Shown: positions 10,379 to 20,309 of the stretch, in pieces
How the letters are laid out: each line of letters starts with the position of its first letter
Position numbering within the stretch: position 1 is the first letter of the stretch
DNA from: Chrysoporthe austroafricana
Taxonomy: Eukaryota; Ascomycota; Sordariomycetes; Diaporthales; Cryphonectriaceae
Assembly: GCA_001051155.2 (NCBI GenBank)
Contig: JYIP02000010.1
Coordinates: 744,001-808,000, forward strand
Length of the DNA: 64,000 nucleotides
Direction: 5' to 3'
Translations under genes and position numbers: made by a program
The notes under the pieces: model-generated
What the model was told of the DNA's origin: nothing
The model's input: only the letters and a program-made list of their open reading frames with translations
Databases searched by the model: none

Positions 10379-12793
10379 CTAAACACTATCCCTCCGGACC
10401 GTCTGTCTGAAAGGCTGCATTTTAATCTCTGGCGAAGTCGCGTTTCGTCTTGTCTCATGGACCAAAGACTCAAGACTCGCCTCAGTATCGTCTGCACAGG
10501 CGGTATTTCTTCCGCCCATCGCCTCCAGCGATACGAAGCCCGGATCAGTGCCGCCATGAAAGCGCACCCACATCCGGCCAGCCTCGTCCTGGATTTTCTC
10601 CAGTTCCGGCGCCGAGCGCCCATTCTCCCTCAGGAACGTCGCGCTCCGTTCCGGTCGGTCCTTGTTCCCCACCGCCGGCGTCTGCGCATACGGATTCGGA
10701 TTCGTGTTCGAGAAGCCGGGCGTGTGGAGCCCGAAGAAGAGCAGCGGGAGCACGCTGCCCTTCCAGACCGGCTGCTCGGGATCGCGATAGTTGTTGGTGA
10801 CGATCCACGCAAGCAGACAGGCGCAGATGATGACGAGGATGATGGAAAGCGACATCCACTTCCGGTCAAAGTACGTGCACGTGCTGCTCTCGTAGACCGA
10901 GCCGTAGACCTGGCCGCGCGTGACCGCCTCGCCCATCAGCAGGTCGGGGCCGGCGCCGGTCATGCGGAACTTGTTGGTGACGGCCCACGCGAAATCGCGG
11001 ATCGCCGAGTCGATCGTCGAGAACGTCGCGTTCTTGTCGATCCACAGCGGCGTGAGCCACCAGGCGTCGCCGCAGTTCAGCTGGCCTGACTGCTCGGAGT
11101 CGTAGTAGCAGTTGCCCGAGAAGAGGGTGTTGGTCAGGAAGTTCGACACGGCGTAGAAGAAGATGCCGTCCATCTTGTACAGGCACGCGTTGGGCACGCT
11201 GAAATTCTTGGTGCCGCGCAGCGCGGAGTTGAGGCTGATGTTCGCCCACGTGCGCCCCGGGATCCGCTCTGCTTCGGACTGGTTGCCAAAGGTGTACCAA
11301 GTTCCGTCGTCCAGCACGCATGGGTTCTGTGCGGCCGTGTAGTTGTAGAACATCGTGTACTCGGTCGTCTCCGCTGTGTTGGGTATCGCAACGCGCGTGT
11401 TGACGAGCTTCTCGGTCAGTACGTTATTCTCATACCCGGCCCAGTATTCCTTCATGCACGGGTAGAGTATACACGTCGCCGCGACATAGTCCCCGAGGCC
11501 CTGATAATAAGTGTTGTTGGTGTCTGAGATCTTATGTGGACAGGTCATCAGGCCTGTGCTGTTGTCTGTGGTGCACGGCGACGTGCTGGTTGCGAGAATG
11601 CTGAAGTTGCTGACCGAGACGGCAGCCTGCGTGGCGAAGTCCTCGCTGAACAGACCCGCGTACGCCGACAGGTTGCTGTAGCCAACCCACATGTTCTCGC
11701 CGCCTGGGTTAAAGTTGATGACGGCGCCCTCGTCGGGCAATGTCAGGTTGCCTCCAAAGCTGGGACCGCAGACAAAGTCGGTGACGTCGACGCACGAGCT
11801 GCAAAGGCCCATAGTTGCGTGCGTAACACCGGTTCCATAGTCGGGCCACGAGCAATTGCCAGTGCTGCAGGTGGCTTCTATGCTGCTGTCCTTCCCTTTG
11901 GGATCCGTGATCCCTTGGATCATAGCGCTCTTCATGTCCACCTCGACCTCGTAAAGTCCGGCGCCGATACGGTAGTAGCTAGACGTCCCGGGAACGTAGT
12001 GGGCAGCAGGAATAGCTGATCTTGCCCGGGTCATAAGCTGAAGACACGACGTCGTCTTGATTGCCTGCTGCGTCAGGGGGCCCACAGCCAGACTCGCGAT
12101 CGTCACCATGGCCGCAGCCACCCCAAGGAGCCCAGCCGACGTGAAGCTGCAGTTCCACAGCACCACTGCCATGAGCCGCAGAGACCCGAGGACGGATCGA
12201 CTGGCCGAGTCGAAGGTCTGTAGATGGTGCAAAGGGCGAGTGCGCTCGGTAAACCAGGTCCATTTGATCTGGCCGATGATCTCTGCCACCGCCGCGACTA
12301 TAGCTGCTCGCAGAAAGGTGGTGAGGAAGGCGATCGCGGAGTTGAGGTTGATCTCGAACGGCCAGTCTGGCATGTATCGACCATCGTAGTAGGTCAGAAG
12401 ACCGATGATGGTAGCGAGGAGCAGGACGGCCACGACGACAGTCGCGATCTCAAGGCCCCAATAGCTCAAGACGTGGCGGCTGTGCCCTGGCCGCCGAATC
12501 GTCGTGGGCTTTATCGCTCCTTGAGGCCCGGGATGGCCCATCATAGGGCGTTCATTGTCTCTCATATTCGTGGATGGCCAACCACGACCTATCGGATCGG
12601 GTGAGTCTATGAATCCGGGGCTTATCGGAGAATCGGTCGGTGCCCATTTGCCATCTTCTTTCGGCGAGGTAGTTCCGTGACGGTCAGCTCCTTGTACTGC
12701 AACTGGGGGAACAGGCCCTATGGAAAGTGACCTGCTCGATCTGGTGAACCCAGACGACTGCTGTGCCTCCCAGCCCGGCCGCAACGAGGTCAT
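10379..12793 (-). CDS. DUF3176-domain multi-pass membrane protein
   Basis: A single uninterrupted frame of 804 residues. After a disordered, Pro/Ser-rich N-terminus (about 1-105) comes the DUF3176 region (about 110-230): the segment SYWGLEIATVVVAVLLLATI, the EINLNSAIAFLTTFLRAAIV segment, and the hallmark EIIGQIKWTWF followed by LQTFDSASRSVLGSLRLM. Membrane segments fall near 113-133, 153-172, 206-236 and 648-665. Between the third and fourth lies a ~400-residue extracellular-type loop rich in paired cysteines (CSTGNCSWP, CSSCVDVTDFVC) and NxS/T sites, typical of the family. Function is unknown in all members I am aware of. The long acidic/basic C-terminus is likely cytoplasmic. Length and layout are usual, so the gene looks intact. 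Confidence 0.9.
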   Translation of the reverse strand: MTSLRPGWEAQQSSGFTRSSRSLSIGPVPPVAVQGADRHGTTSPKEDGKWAPTDSPISPGFIDSPDPIGRGWPSTNMRDNERPMMGHPGPQGAIKPTTIRRPGHSRHVLSYWGLEIATVVVAVLLLATIIGLLTYYDGRYMPDWPFEINLNSAIAFLTTFLRAAIVAAVAEIIGQIKWTWFTERTRPLHHLQTFDSASRSVLGSLRLMAVVLWNCSFTSAGLLGVAAAMVTIASLAVGPLTQQAIKTTSCLQLMTRARSAIPAAHYVPGTSSYYRIGAGLYEVEVDMKSAMIQGITDPKGKDSSIEATCSTGNCSWPDYGTGVTHATMGLCSSCVDVTDFVCGPSFGGNLTLPDEGAVINFNPGGENMWVGYSNLSAYAGLFSEDFATQAAVSVSNFSILATSTSPCTTDNSTGLMTCPHKISDTNNTYYQGLGDYVAATCILYPCMKEYWAGYENNVLTEKLVNTRVAIPNTAETTEYTMFYNYTAAQNPCVLDDGTWYTFGNQSEAERIPGRTWANISLNSALRGTKNFSVPNACLYKMDGIFFYAVSNFLTNTLFSGNCYYDSEQSGQLNCGDAWWLTPLWIDKNATFSTIDSAIRDFAWAVTNKFRMTGAGPDLLMGEAVTRGQVYGSVYESSTCTYFDRKWMSLSIILVIICACLLAWIVTNNYRDPEQPVWKGSVLPLLFFGLHTPGFSNTNPNPYAQTPAVGNKDRPERSATFLRENGRSAPELEKIQDEAGRMWVRFHGGTDPGFVSLEAMGGRNTACADDTEASLESLVHETRRNATSPEIKMQPFRQTVRRDSV

Positions 12794-13658
12794 ATCCCAG
12801 ATCGTAGGGCGAGTGCCGGTTGAAGACAGCTCACTAATACTATTAGGGACATTAAAGGCAACTAGTGCAAGATATGGACAAAAGAAACGAAAGACCAGCG
12901 TGGCGTGAGCACATGGCGTAAAAATGTCAAGTGTCGGGCCGGCGCGCGAGCGGTGTGAAAAATGAAGCTTGAAAAAAAGGTTGATACTACAAAAGGGTTA
13001 CCGAGGTGAAACCTTGTAGATCGCCATGTCTGCAGTCGAGCTGTCAAAAATAAACCCAAACATCGCGATGCGCCGAAGCCCAATCGGACATCTCCATTTA
13101 AGGTTTGATTGCCCATGCTTGCGAGAGGGAATCCACCCAGGCGTCGCAGTGGCTACTGTTATGACTCGTGGCACGCCCAGAGACGAAGCAGGATGAGCCA
13201 CATTGTCTTGGTATGACCGCCGTTCTCATCAGAGTTGTTGGCCCATCCACGATTATCTATGTGGATCAACAGGGCACTGCCCTGCTCTGAAATAATGAGC
13301 CTCTGCGCTAGAGTTTGGGTTGGACAGTCGCCAAGTCCACTTGTTGAATGAGCGATTCCTTTATTATGGAATGATCGACCACGTTAAGTCGTTTATACGC
13401 CGATGTCTCCTCCGGCCGACTCCCCTCAACAATGACCAAACAACATTTGTTGTTGTGGCTGGTGCCATAGGTGGCTATAGTGTGTATATACGCCAGAATT
13501 GCGACCAAATTGCGTGGCGCATGCTGAGGCTTTCATTCGCCTTGAAAATTACAGCCCCGGAGAAACGGGATGGACTCGAAACACACGAGCTAGGATCGGT
13601 GGTCGCACCTAATTTATCCACGATGCCGCTTCAGAAGCTCATAATTCATCGTCAGCGC
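12794..13658. other. intergenic region, no gene seen
   Basis: Upstream of the DUF3176 gene. Contains scattered short frames on both strands without motifs, and no repeat. It separates the gene from the C-terminal end of the amidase pseudogene. Confidence 0.45.
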
Positions 13659-15216
13659 CTAGGACGACATCGGACAACACCGTTCTCGGCTGGAGATTAG
13701 AGCCCTACAGTCAGTCTCCCTGATCATCGTTGCCTGCTCGAATGCAAAGGCCGTCCCAACAGGTGTCTCCTCAGAGAACCTGTCGCCAAGAAGACTTATG
13801 CAGGACGGGATGTTCGGTCCAGTTGGGACAAGGTTGGCGCGTTCACTGCGGGTCGCTGGCGCGCCGAGCGGATATACGCCCATGGGCGCGACCATAGCTG
13901 GCGTACCCAGCATCGCGGCGTGGTATTCAGCGATATACGTGGGGGGGAACTAGAGCGTCGAGGGAATGGTTTTCCATCGCACCGATGAAACCGAGATTAC
14001 CTGCTAGATACAGGCCAAGCATTCGGTCGGACCAGTATGAAAGCGATGTATTGTACATGTTCTTTCCAAACGCCAGGTCGAGTATTCTAGAGGATTATGA
14101 GTGGTTCAATCCTCAGCCTTATCAGAGCATGTGAACTCCTAGACGTCCTAGAGGAGCCATAACATCCGTGAAGACTAGAAACGAGCCTTGCGAGGCGTCT
14201 GGGTATGTCCGTGAGAAGATCAGCACGAAGCGTGTTCTGCATGTATTCCCGCTCCTGAGTGCTTCACACCCTGGAAGGAAAATGCCAGTTGTGACATCCA
14301 TGGAATTGAATAGTTGAAGGTCGCTACCAAAGACTTGGCAGATCCTTGTGGTGGATCGCCAGTTTCCACGAGACGGCGAGGTACTCCAATGTGTCTTTCT
14401 TGCAGCACAGACAGCCGAAACTGGCGACATAATCTGGCAAAACCGTATTGTCAAAGGGGATGGCGGACGTGTGATTGTCGTGAACATCCGTCTGACGATG
14501 GCATTAAGGAGCTAAGCCGCATCCTTCACGCTCCTTGCTATAGGACAGATAGCGGCATGTAGGTCCAACAGTAGGATTGCCGCCAGTGATATTGCTGAAG
14601 CAGGCGGGGCACCGAATCGACGTGGCTGGTTCTGTCCCGAACGCTGCCCATGCTAGCCCGATTGAAGCTCCCACGCTGCTCCCAAATAATAATTTGCACG
14701 GGTCTTGGCCGGGACGGTATGCACCGTAGGCCTGTCCACCGTGAGCAGATCACCCTTTGTTGGAGTTCATGCTACGGGCATCAGAACACTGTGAGAGGTT
14801 TTCTTCCCTAGGATGTTGCCTGAAACACGGCGCAGCTTCCGAATCACTGTGCCATCCTCTGGAACCGTGACTCTAAGTAGGGGGCCGGAGCCGGCGGTCG
14901 TCTTCAACCGGTCTGCCATCGCAAGATTCTTCTCGAGGAGTACCGGGATACCGTACAGTGACCAGTAGACACGTCCCATTCTGTCGCGCACTGTCAAGAT
15001 ACTCTGCGATTGCGAATGCATACTTAGTTTCCGTGATGGTGTGCAGCTGTGGGTTCTCCTCTTCGATCTAGGCAATGTACGCCTTGACAAGATGCATACT
15101 AGCGAAAGCGCCAGATTTCAACCTGCTGTAGAGGTCCTCAAATGTCTCTTCTAGCAACAGGCACAGCAAGTCACCAATCGTGACAGGACGGGATCGGTCA
15201 AGCGGCAGCTAGTACC
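13659..15216 (-). pseudogene. amidase (amidase signature family) pseudogene
   Basis: Read from high to low coordinates in three frames, this shows the whole layout of a fungal amidase. N-terminal DLLCLLLEETF and HLVKAYIA lie near 15,080-15,190, then LYGIPVLLEKN (14,940), GQAYGAYRPGQDP (14,730), LFGSSVGASIGLAWAAFGTE (about 14,640-14,690), DNHTSAIPF (14,460), LRADLLTDIPRRLARLVSS, and the C-terminal GTPAMVAPMGVYP and PTGPNIPSCISLLGDRFSEE (13,800-13,910). Lesions include a TGA replacing a Trp-like codon at 14,750-14,752, an indel in a run of seven C near 13,942 and several other frame changes. The usual catalytic Lys after VLL is replaced (VLLEKN). Amidases hydrolyse carboxamides; this copy cannot make a full protein. 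Base composition is normal, so decay was by ordinary mutation rather than RIP. Confidence 0.85.
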
Positions 15217-16101
15217 CATCAAGAGCTGTCATCACGAGGGAAAGAGAGATGACGACGAGCTATTTTTTGGGGCCGGTCATGGTGGTAATATGCTGTCCAC
15301 CTCGTCCGCCTCAAAGAATCAGCTTCGCGTAGACGGTCGCATGTCGTCAAAAGCAGATCACGTGGCATAGTGTCATAGGGGCTTGGTGGAAACACGGTGT
15401 GTAACCCGGTGGGGGGGGGGGCTTTGACGTCGCCGTGACGCGCGTTGGTTGGGACAAAAAAAAGAAGCCTTCTATCCTCCAAATCGCATGAGCCCTAAAG
15501 GTATCGATTATATATCGTGTGCAAGGGTTTTGGCTTGGTTTGACATTGGACTCCGCAGTCTTCGCTCCAGATGACATGAACACGATCATATTAAGGAATT
15601 ACGTTCTCTAGAATGTATGCAACAAACATCGTGTGCTGATGTACAGTCTTACATATTACTATGCCGTATGTTAGACCTGTTTTATCACCGAGTCCTCAAG
15701 CGAATCGCAGTGGGGATTCACTTGTACCAAATAATAGAGGCACGACAGCAAGGGGTCCGCTTGACGTGGAGCCATATAGATTTCTCTTCCGTAGGTACAC
15801 ACAGCTTGCGGCTTGATCAGTAATATTATCTCGCTTAGAATGCTGTTCCACGAGGAGCTTACTGTGAAGCTCAAATCTCTATCAGCACCATCCTAAGGGT
15901 AGGTGAACCTAAACGTCACGGAAGCGACAATGTCACTGGAGGACACGTTAAAAGAAATAAATATTGCATGCGAATAGTCGAAGAGTTTATAATACTTTTC
16001 AAATTCTGTCTTTGCAATATCTAGGTTTGTTAGAGACTTGCAATACCATACCTCCATGCTATCTTCAGATGCAACGCCGATATTCATAGTTGCATGGCGT
16101 A
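15217..16101. other. intergenic region, no gene seen
   Basis: About 0.9 kb between the amidase pseudogene and the GST gene. It has a C-rich/G-rich homopolymer (about 15,410-15,421) and an A-run near 15,456. No coding motif recognised on either strand. Confidence 0.45.
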
Positions 16102-16820
16102 TCACTTTTCTGGGAAGGCTACCTTGACGGATGCGCGCGAGCTCATCCTGTCCAGCCAATCCTTCACGATGGGGAACTCAGCCGCATCAAATTCCTCGCC
16201 TATCTGGTTCTCCGTCACGGCCTTCTGCCACGGGATAAAGGCAAGATCGGCATACGAGAACTTATTGCCCACCATCCAAGGTCCATCGCTACCCTTCTCC
16301 TTCTGGGCTGCAAGATGTCCCTCTAGAACCTTGGTGACCCTGGCTATCTCCTTTACATACCGGCTCACTGCACTGGGCAGCTTCTCGTGGTGGTACTTCG
16401 AAAACCAGATGGACTGACCGTAGTACGGACCCTGCCCGGATACCTGAAAGAAGAGCCACTGCTTCGCCAGGTAGTCCTCATCGCTGCTGCGGGGGAAGCT
16501 GATCTTGTGCTCGGTGTCATATCGGTCGATGAGATACTCCAGGATGGCACCCGACTCCCAGAGCGTGAGGCCCGTGTTGGGGTCCTGGATGGCTGGAACG
16601 CGGCCGTTGGGGTTGATCGCCACGTACGCTGGCTTCTTAATGTCGGCGAACTCGACGTTCTGCATCTCGTACGGGAGTCCTAACTCCTCGAGCACAACTT
16701 TCATAGATGTTAGGAACCAATGCACGTATTTAAAGAGAAGCACGGCTGCGTACTGAGGACCTTGAGGGGGTTCGGGCCAGCATGGCCCCAGAGCTTGATA
16801 GGCTTCAGTTGAGACGCCAT
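16102..16820 (-). CDS. glutathione S-transferase, Ure2-like type, two exons
   Basis: Exon 1 runs 16,820-16,754 and exon 2 16,697-16,102, giving 220 residues after removing a 56-nt intron. The thioredoxin-fold domain (about 7-90) starts KPIKLWGHAGPNPLKV and holds the glutathione-binding elements PNGRVPAIQDP and LWESGAILEYL. The helical C-terminal domain includes GQGPYYGQSIWF and the conserved N-capping/core segment MVGNKFSYADLAFIPW. The GPNPxKV active-site region without Tyr fits the Ure2p/GTT class of fungal GSTs, which conjugate or reduce electrophiles with glutathione. Reading straight through the intron gives a 213-residue frame starting MLLFKYVHWF, which lacks the first beta strand and active site, so the spliced form is preferred. 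Intact and of normal length; a cytosolic detoxification role is inferred from the family. Confidence 0.9.
16698..16753 (-). other. intron of the GST gene
   Basis: A 56-nt intron interrupting a codon after its first base, with a GTACGC donor, a CTAAC branch-point sequence (about 16,710-16,714) and a GAAAG acceptor. Splicing restores PNPLKVLIVLEELGLPYEM, the helix after the first beta strand. Confidence 0.88.
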
Positions 16821-18412
16821 GACGTCGCTTCGCTTAGTTGATGAGTATCGGAATAGTTTTCAAATTTGATTGCTTGCATCTGATACTCCGTTTTAGACAC
16901 AAAGATGCAAGCGACGGCGTGTCCATTCTTATAGTCACGGAGCAGCCTGATGCCGTCGACCGCCATTACACCTCTCGTGAGGCACCAGTGGTTCTATTGC
17001 GACCGCACTGCCGAGACGGAAGTCGGTGGATTGCATCTTTCGGAAGTGTTTGAGGATGGCTCATTACAAATCCCTGACCAAATAGTCAATTCCTAGCGTC
17101 CTTTTGATTTGTAATAAGCTGTTAGTTTCCATGGAAGTCTGAGGCCTAGATCGCCGTCAGGCTCTCAAGCACGCAAAGAGGCTTCCTTCTGCTAGTCCGC
17201 GAGTTGTCCTTGAGAACAGAGTATAGCAGCTTTGTGATTTAATCAATACTTACTTTCCGGTCCGTCTTCTGAAGTATAGTTGAACGAACCAACATTCTTC
17301 ATGGATATGGAGAGGTCATGTCGTTGCTTGGCGGCAGCAACTGTTAGCTTGACTCTAAGCAGAGCAGTGTGGAGCACGTCGCAAGAACGCGGATGGATTG
17401 AACTCCGCTTCTTGGAGCGGCTTTGTAATTATGGTCCGGCCATCTGTAAGCCGGACAACATTGCGTCTCGGATCCTTTTTCAATAAACATGGTCAAAGCG
17501 GAGCTTCATATCTAATTTTAGCTGGTAGTAAAGCGTTGCGGACAGTCACTCTCAAGTACACTGTGGCCTTCCGCAGCTTTTATTCCTTAGGCAAGAGTAT
17601 AAGAGCACGACATACGACACAGTATGAGCGATAAGGATACCGTGCGGCGTCATAGGAATGCCGTGTATACCTAGTATTGTTCCAAAGCCGCTTCAGCAGG
17701 TTGGGTCGCCGCTCTTTCTCTCCAAAATAGGCGACCAAGAGCAGTATTTGCCGAGTTCAACCGGCACAGCAGCTCATGGGCTTAGTGTTAATAAAAGACT
17801 TGCCATCTTTCACTTCGACCTGTGATCCCCTTGGTGACACCTAGGGACGAGGGGAACCCGCTAATTCGACGGTGACAGTTGGTCCCCCGAGAGTTCACAA
17901 GCAATGACGATGCCTCTGCCCACCGCCAGCTCCATACTGTGCCGCAGAGGCGGGCGCTCAAGGCGTATCCATCCGGACGAATGAGCAGCTGTGAGACCAC
18001 TGGCCATTACACACAAGCGGCTCGAGACTGCGACTACGCTAGTAAACAAAATTCAGGCGAAGAGGTTCAGGATCATGCTCAGTAGTAGTGGAGTGTCCTC
18101 ACGAAGAAGTCAAACCTTGGGCCTGTTCTAGCATGAAAAGCAATATGCTGGCACATTGTTTCGTCCGTCACCTCTGTCGCTACATTATAGGGCAACAGCT
18201 TGCTTATGATCGCCATGGGCTTCTAACCGTCGATGAAACATACTGAATGAATCACAGCCGACGCAGAAAGCACACCTGACAACTCTATCACGAGTAAGGG
18301 CATGTCCTCTACAAGTTTAAGCTTTATTGAGACCGTCCAGCCTTTCAATTAACTCCATCTTCCGATACTAACAGCGTATCATCACTCAGATGACTAGGTC
18401 TAATGCAGGCTA
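16821..18412. other. intergenic region up to the compartment boundary
   Basis: About 1.6 kb upstream of the GST gene with mixed base composition and no coding motif. It ends at a TA dinucleotide (18,411-18,412) that precedes the GC-rich end of a pogo-type element. After that point the sequence becomes strongly AT-rich and stays so to the end of the window. Confidence 0.45.
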
Positions 18413-18920
18413 AGTCGCAGGGGGTAGTTCCGGCCCACCCCTAGTTTAGGCCCTCCCTTGGTAGTCTATCCCTTTTTTCAACCCCTTTAAGTATAATAGA
18501 CTTTTCTCAACCAATTTATTCTCAATCAACTTCCCTTTTCTACAGGATCTTTATACGTCCTCAATGAAGCCATATACCGAATTTGAGCTTGCGCAAGCTG
18601 TCGAGGCTATCAGAAATGGCCTATCTGTACGCAAGGCTTCAAAAGAATAGGGTATTCCAAGGATTACATTTCGCTACCGTCTAGAAAGAACAGAATTATA
18701 TAAAACAGCTTACGAAAACCAGCAAAGGCTCTTAATTACTCAAGAAAAGAAGCTCGTTGAATAGATCCTTATTCAGGAAAGCCTAAAGCTTCCACCCAGC
18801 TATTCAGAACTAAATATTATAACCCAATATACAGACCAAGGCATGCAAGCTCAAGAATAACCATTAAGGAAGGACAGACCGGTACCAGTTTACTAAAAGA
18901 AACCCATATTAATTATATAA
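18413..18920 (+). mobile_element. 5' fragment of a pogo/Fot1-type DNA transposon
   Basis: An ATG at 18,564 opens a frame reading YTEFELAQAVEAIRNGLSVR, then KASKE, TAG, GIPRITFRYRL, and later NQQRLLITQEKKLVE, TAG, ILIQESLKLPPSYSE. This is the psq-type helix-turn-helix and the start of the CENP-B-like DNA-binding region of fungal pogo transposases. Both TAG codons (first at 18,648-18,650) fall at positions normally Trp. The leader from 18,413 (AGTCGCAGGGGGTAG...) follows a TA dinucleotide, as expected for a pogo element end, so it may be the left terminal repeat. The DDE catalytic domain and the right end are missing; similarity fades at about 18,920, where LTR-like sequence starts. Confidence 0.7.
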
Positions 18921-18929
18921 TTACAAGTT

Positions 18930-19196
18930 AAAATTAGATAAGATAAGGATTATTGAATTATTAAGTAATCTAATAAGCCAGGCTTACCCGATTATTTAGT
19001 AAGCCAATAATCCAGACTAAAGAGTTAGATATATAAAGATAGGATATTTACTAGATAGATTACTATAGCTTTTTAATCGTAAATCTAAATATTATTTGGA
19101 CCTTATTATACTTTCAAGTAATAGCCTCTTAAGCTTATAAACCTTGCGATTATTCTATTAAACGTATTTCAGTATTTAAAGCTATATTTAATACCT
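18930..19196 (+). repeat. truncated LTR (plus orientation) of a gypsy-like family
   Basis: From about 19,020 to 19,190 this is the inverted counterpart of the solo LTR at 19,197-19,571: TAAAGATAGGATATTTACTA here reappears as its reverse complement near 19,405-19,425. It also resembles the LTRs of copy A in layout (an AAGCCA...ATATATAAAG stretch, then a GCTTATAAACCTTGCGAT block). It breaks off at 19,196 inside the LTR, where the reverse-oriented LTR begins. Confidence 0.6.
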
Positions 19197-19571
19197 GTTA
19201 TAAACGCTATAATAATCCTAAAACAAACTGTAAAGTTAAAGGGTTTATACTAGCAAGAGCGATGCCAAATATAGCTTTAAATACCGGAAACCTGTTTAAC
19301 AAATATTTATAATATTTATAAGCCAATAAGGCTATTACTTGGATATATAATAGGGTTTAAGTAATACTTAGATTTACGACTGAAAAGCTATAATAATCTA
19401 TCTAGTAAATATCCTATCTTTATATATTTGGCTTTTCGGTTCAGGATCGATAGGCTCCCGTACCGAATCTATCGATCCTCTTGGATCGGTATCGATCTTA
19501 TCGATCCAGGCTAACCTTAACCTTTTGGTTACGTAAGCGGTTATAGGGTTTTTTGAATAGGGTTAGTAATA
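19197..19571 (-). repeat. solo LTR (minus orientation), same family as its neighbour
   Basis: On the minus strand the unit starts TATTACTAACCC (probably an ancestral TGTTAC changed by RIP) and ends GCGTTTATAACA... read as TGTTATAAACGC on the plus strand at 19,197. These inverted ends match the TGTTAT...ATAACA ends of copies A and B. It holds a cluster of ATCGAT-containing short inverted repeats at about 19,440-19,515. No internal retroelement sequence follows it and I found no clear target-site duplication. Confidence 0.6.
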
Positions 19572-19752
19572 AAATGCTTGGCTAAATTCTCTTCTTTATA
19601 CTGCATCTCTGGTTCTTTTTATTGGGTTATAATATTATCCTTTTCCTATCGATTATTATCCTTAATAATTCCTCGTAAGTTTTCTAAATCTTATCCCTTG
19701 TTATTGCAGCTTCTTAATCAGAATAACTAGCAAGGTTATTAGTTCCCGAGTA

Positions 19753-20290
19753 TTGAAATCCTTTAAGGCTAAGCAGAAAACTTCCCTTTTTCGTACTATA
19801 GTATTGTTTGGGTTAGCTGTACTTATGCCTTGTTCTTATTGCGAGTCTTACGGGTTGGAAAAGGAATATTGCTTGCTAGATTCCAGGTTTTCCCGTTATT
19901 CGTCTTATATTCGTTTGGGTTTTGCGAATTGCGATATCCAGGGTCTTTCCCCGGTTTAATTGGATCGTATTATAATCAAATATCGGCAGCTCGAAGCCGA
20001 GCTCGAAGCTATAGAAGAGGAGGCGGCAATATTAAATGCTCGCATCTTTCGTTAGCGGAAACTGAAACGCGAATAGTATAACAAAATAATACGGATTATT
20101 TGTCAGGAAATTGATAATATTAAAGAATTAGAGCAGTTAGAAACGGAAGAGGCTGAAGAGGAACGTTGCAAGGCCGAAGCTGAATATCGCATTTCGGAAG
20201 CTCTAGTTTTTGAAAGTTTTCTTCCCGAAAGCTTTAATCTGGATATTGCTTTGCAGCAATTTGGTTCCGATATCGACTAGTCTATTATCG
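19753..20290 (+). pseudogene. RIP-degraded ORF with Cys motif and coiled coil
   Basis: The frame begins near 19,753 and can be read to about 20,290 across TAA/TAG codons, partly in a second frame. It shows PCSYCESYGLEKEYC followed by a segment ending FANCDIQGLSP, a Cys-rich pattern like a fungal zinc-cluster, then a strongly helical, acidic stretch (YRQLEAELEAIEEEAAILNA, later ELEQLETEEAEEERCKAEAE). This combination is common in uncharacterised proteins encoded in transposon-rich DNA of filamentous ascomycetes. No enzymatic domain is visible. It may be an accessory ORF of a mobile element. Function unknown. Confidence 0.55.
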
Positions 20291-20309
20291 ATTTGTCCGT
20301 AAGGCATAA

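Noticed and set aside
10457..11089. 210-codon frame on the plus strand inside the DUF3176 gene
   Set aside because: Antisense shadow; Arg/His/Pro-rich composition and no motif.
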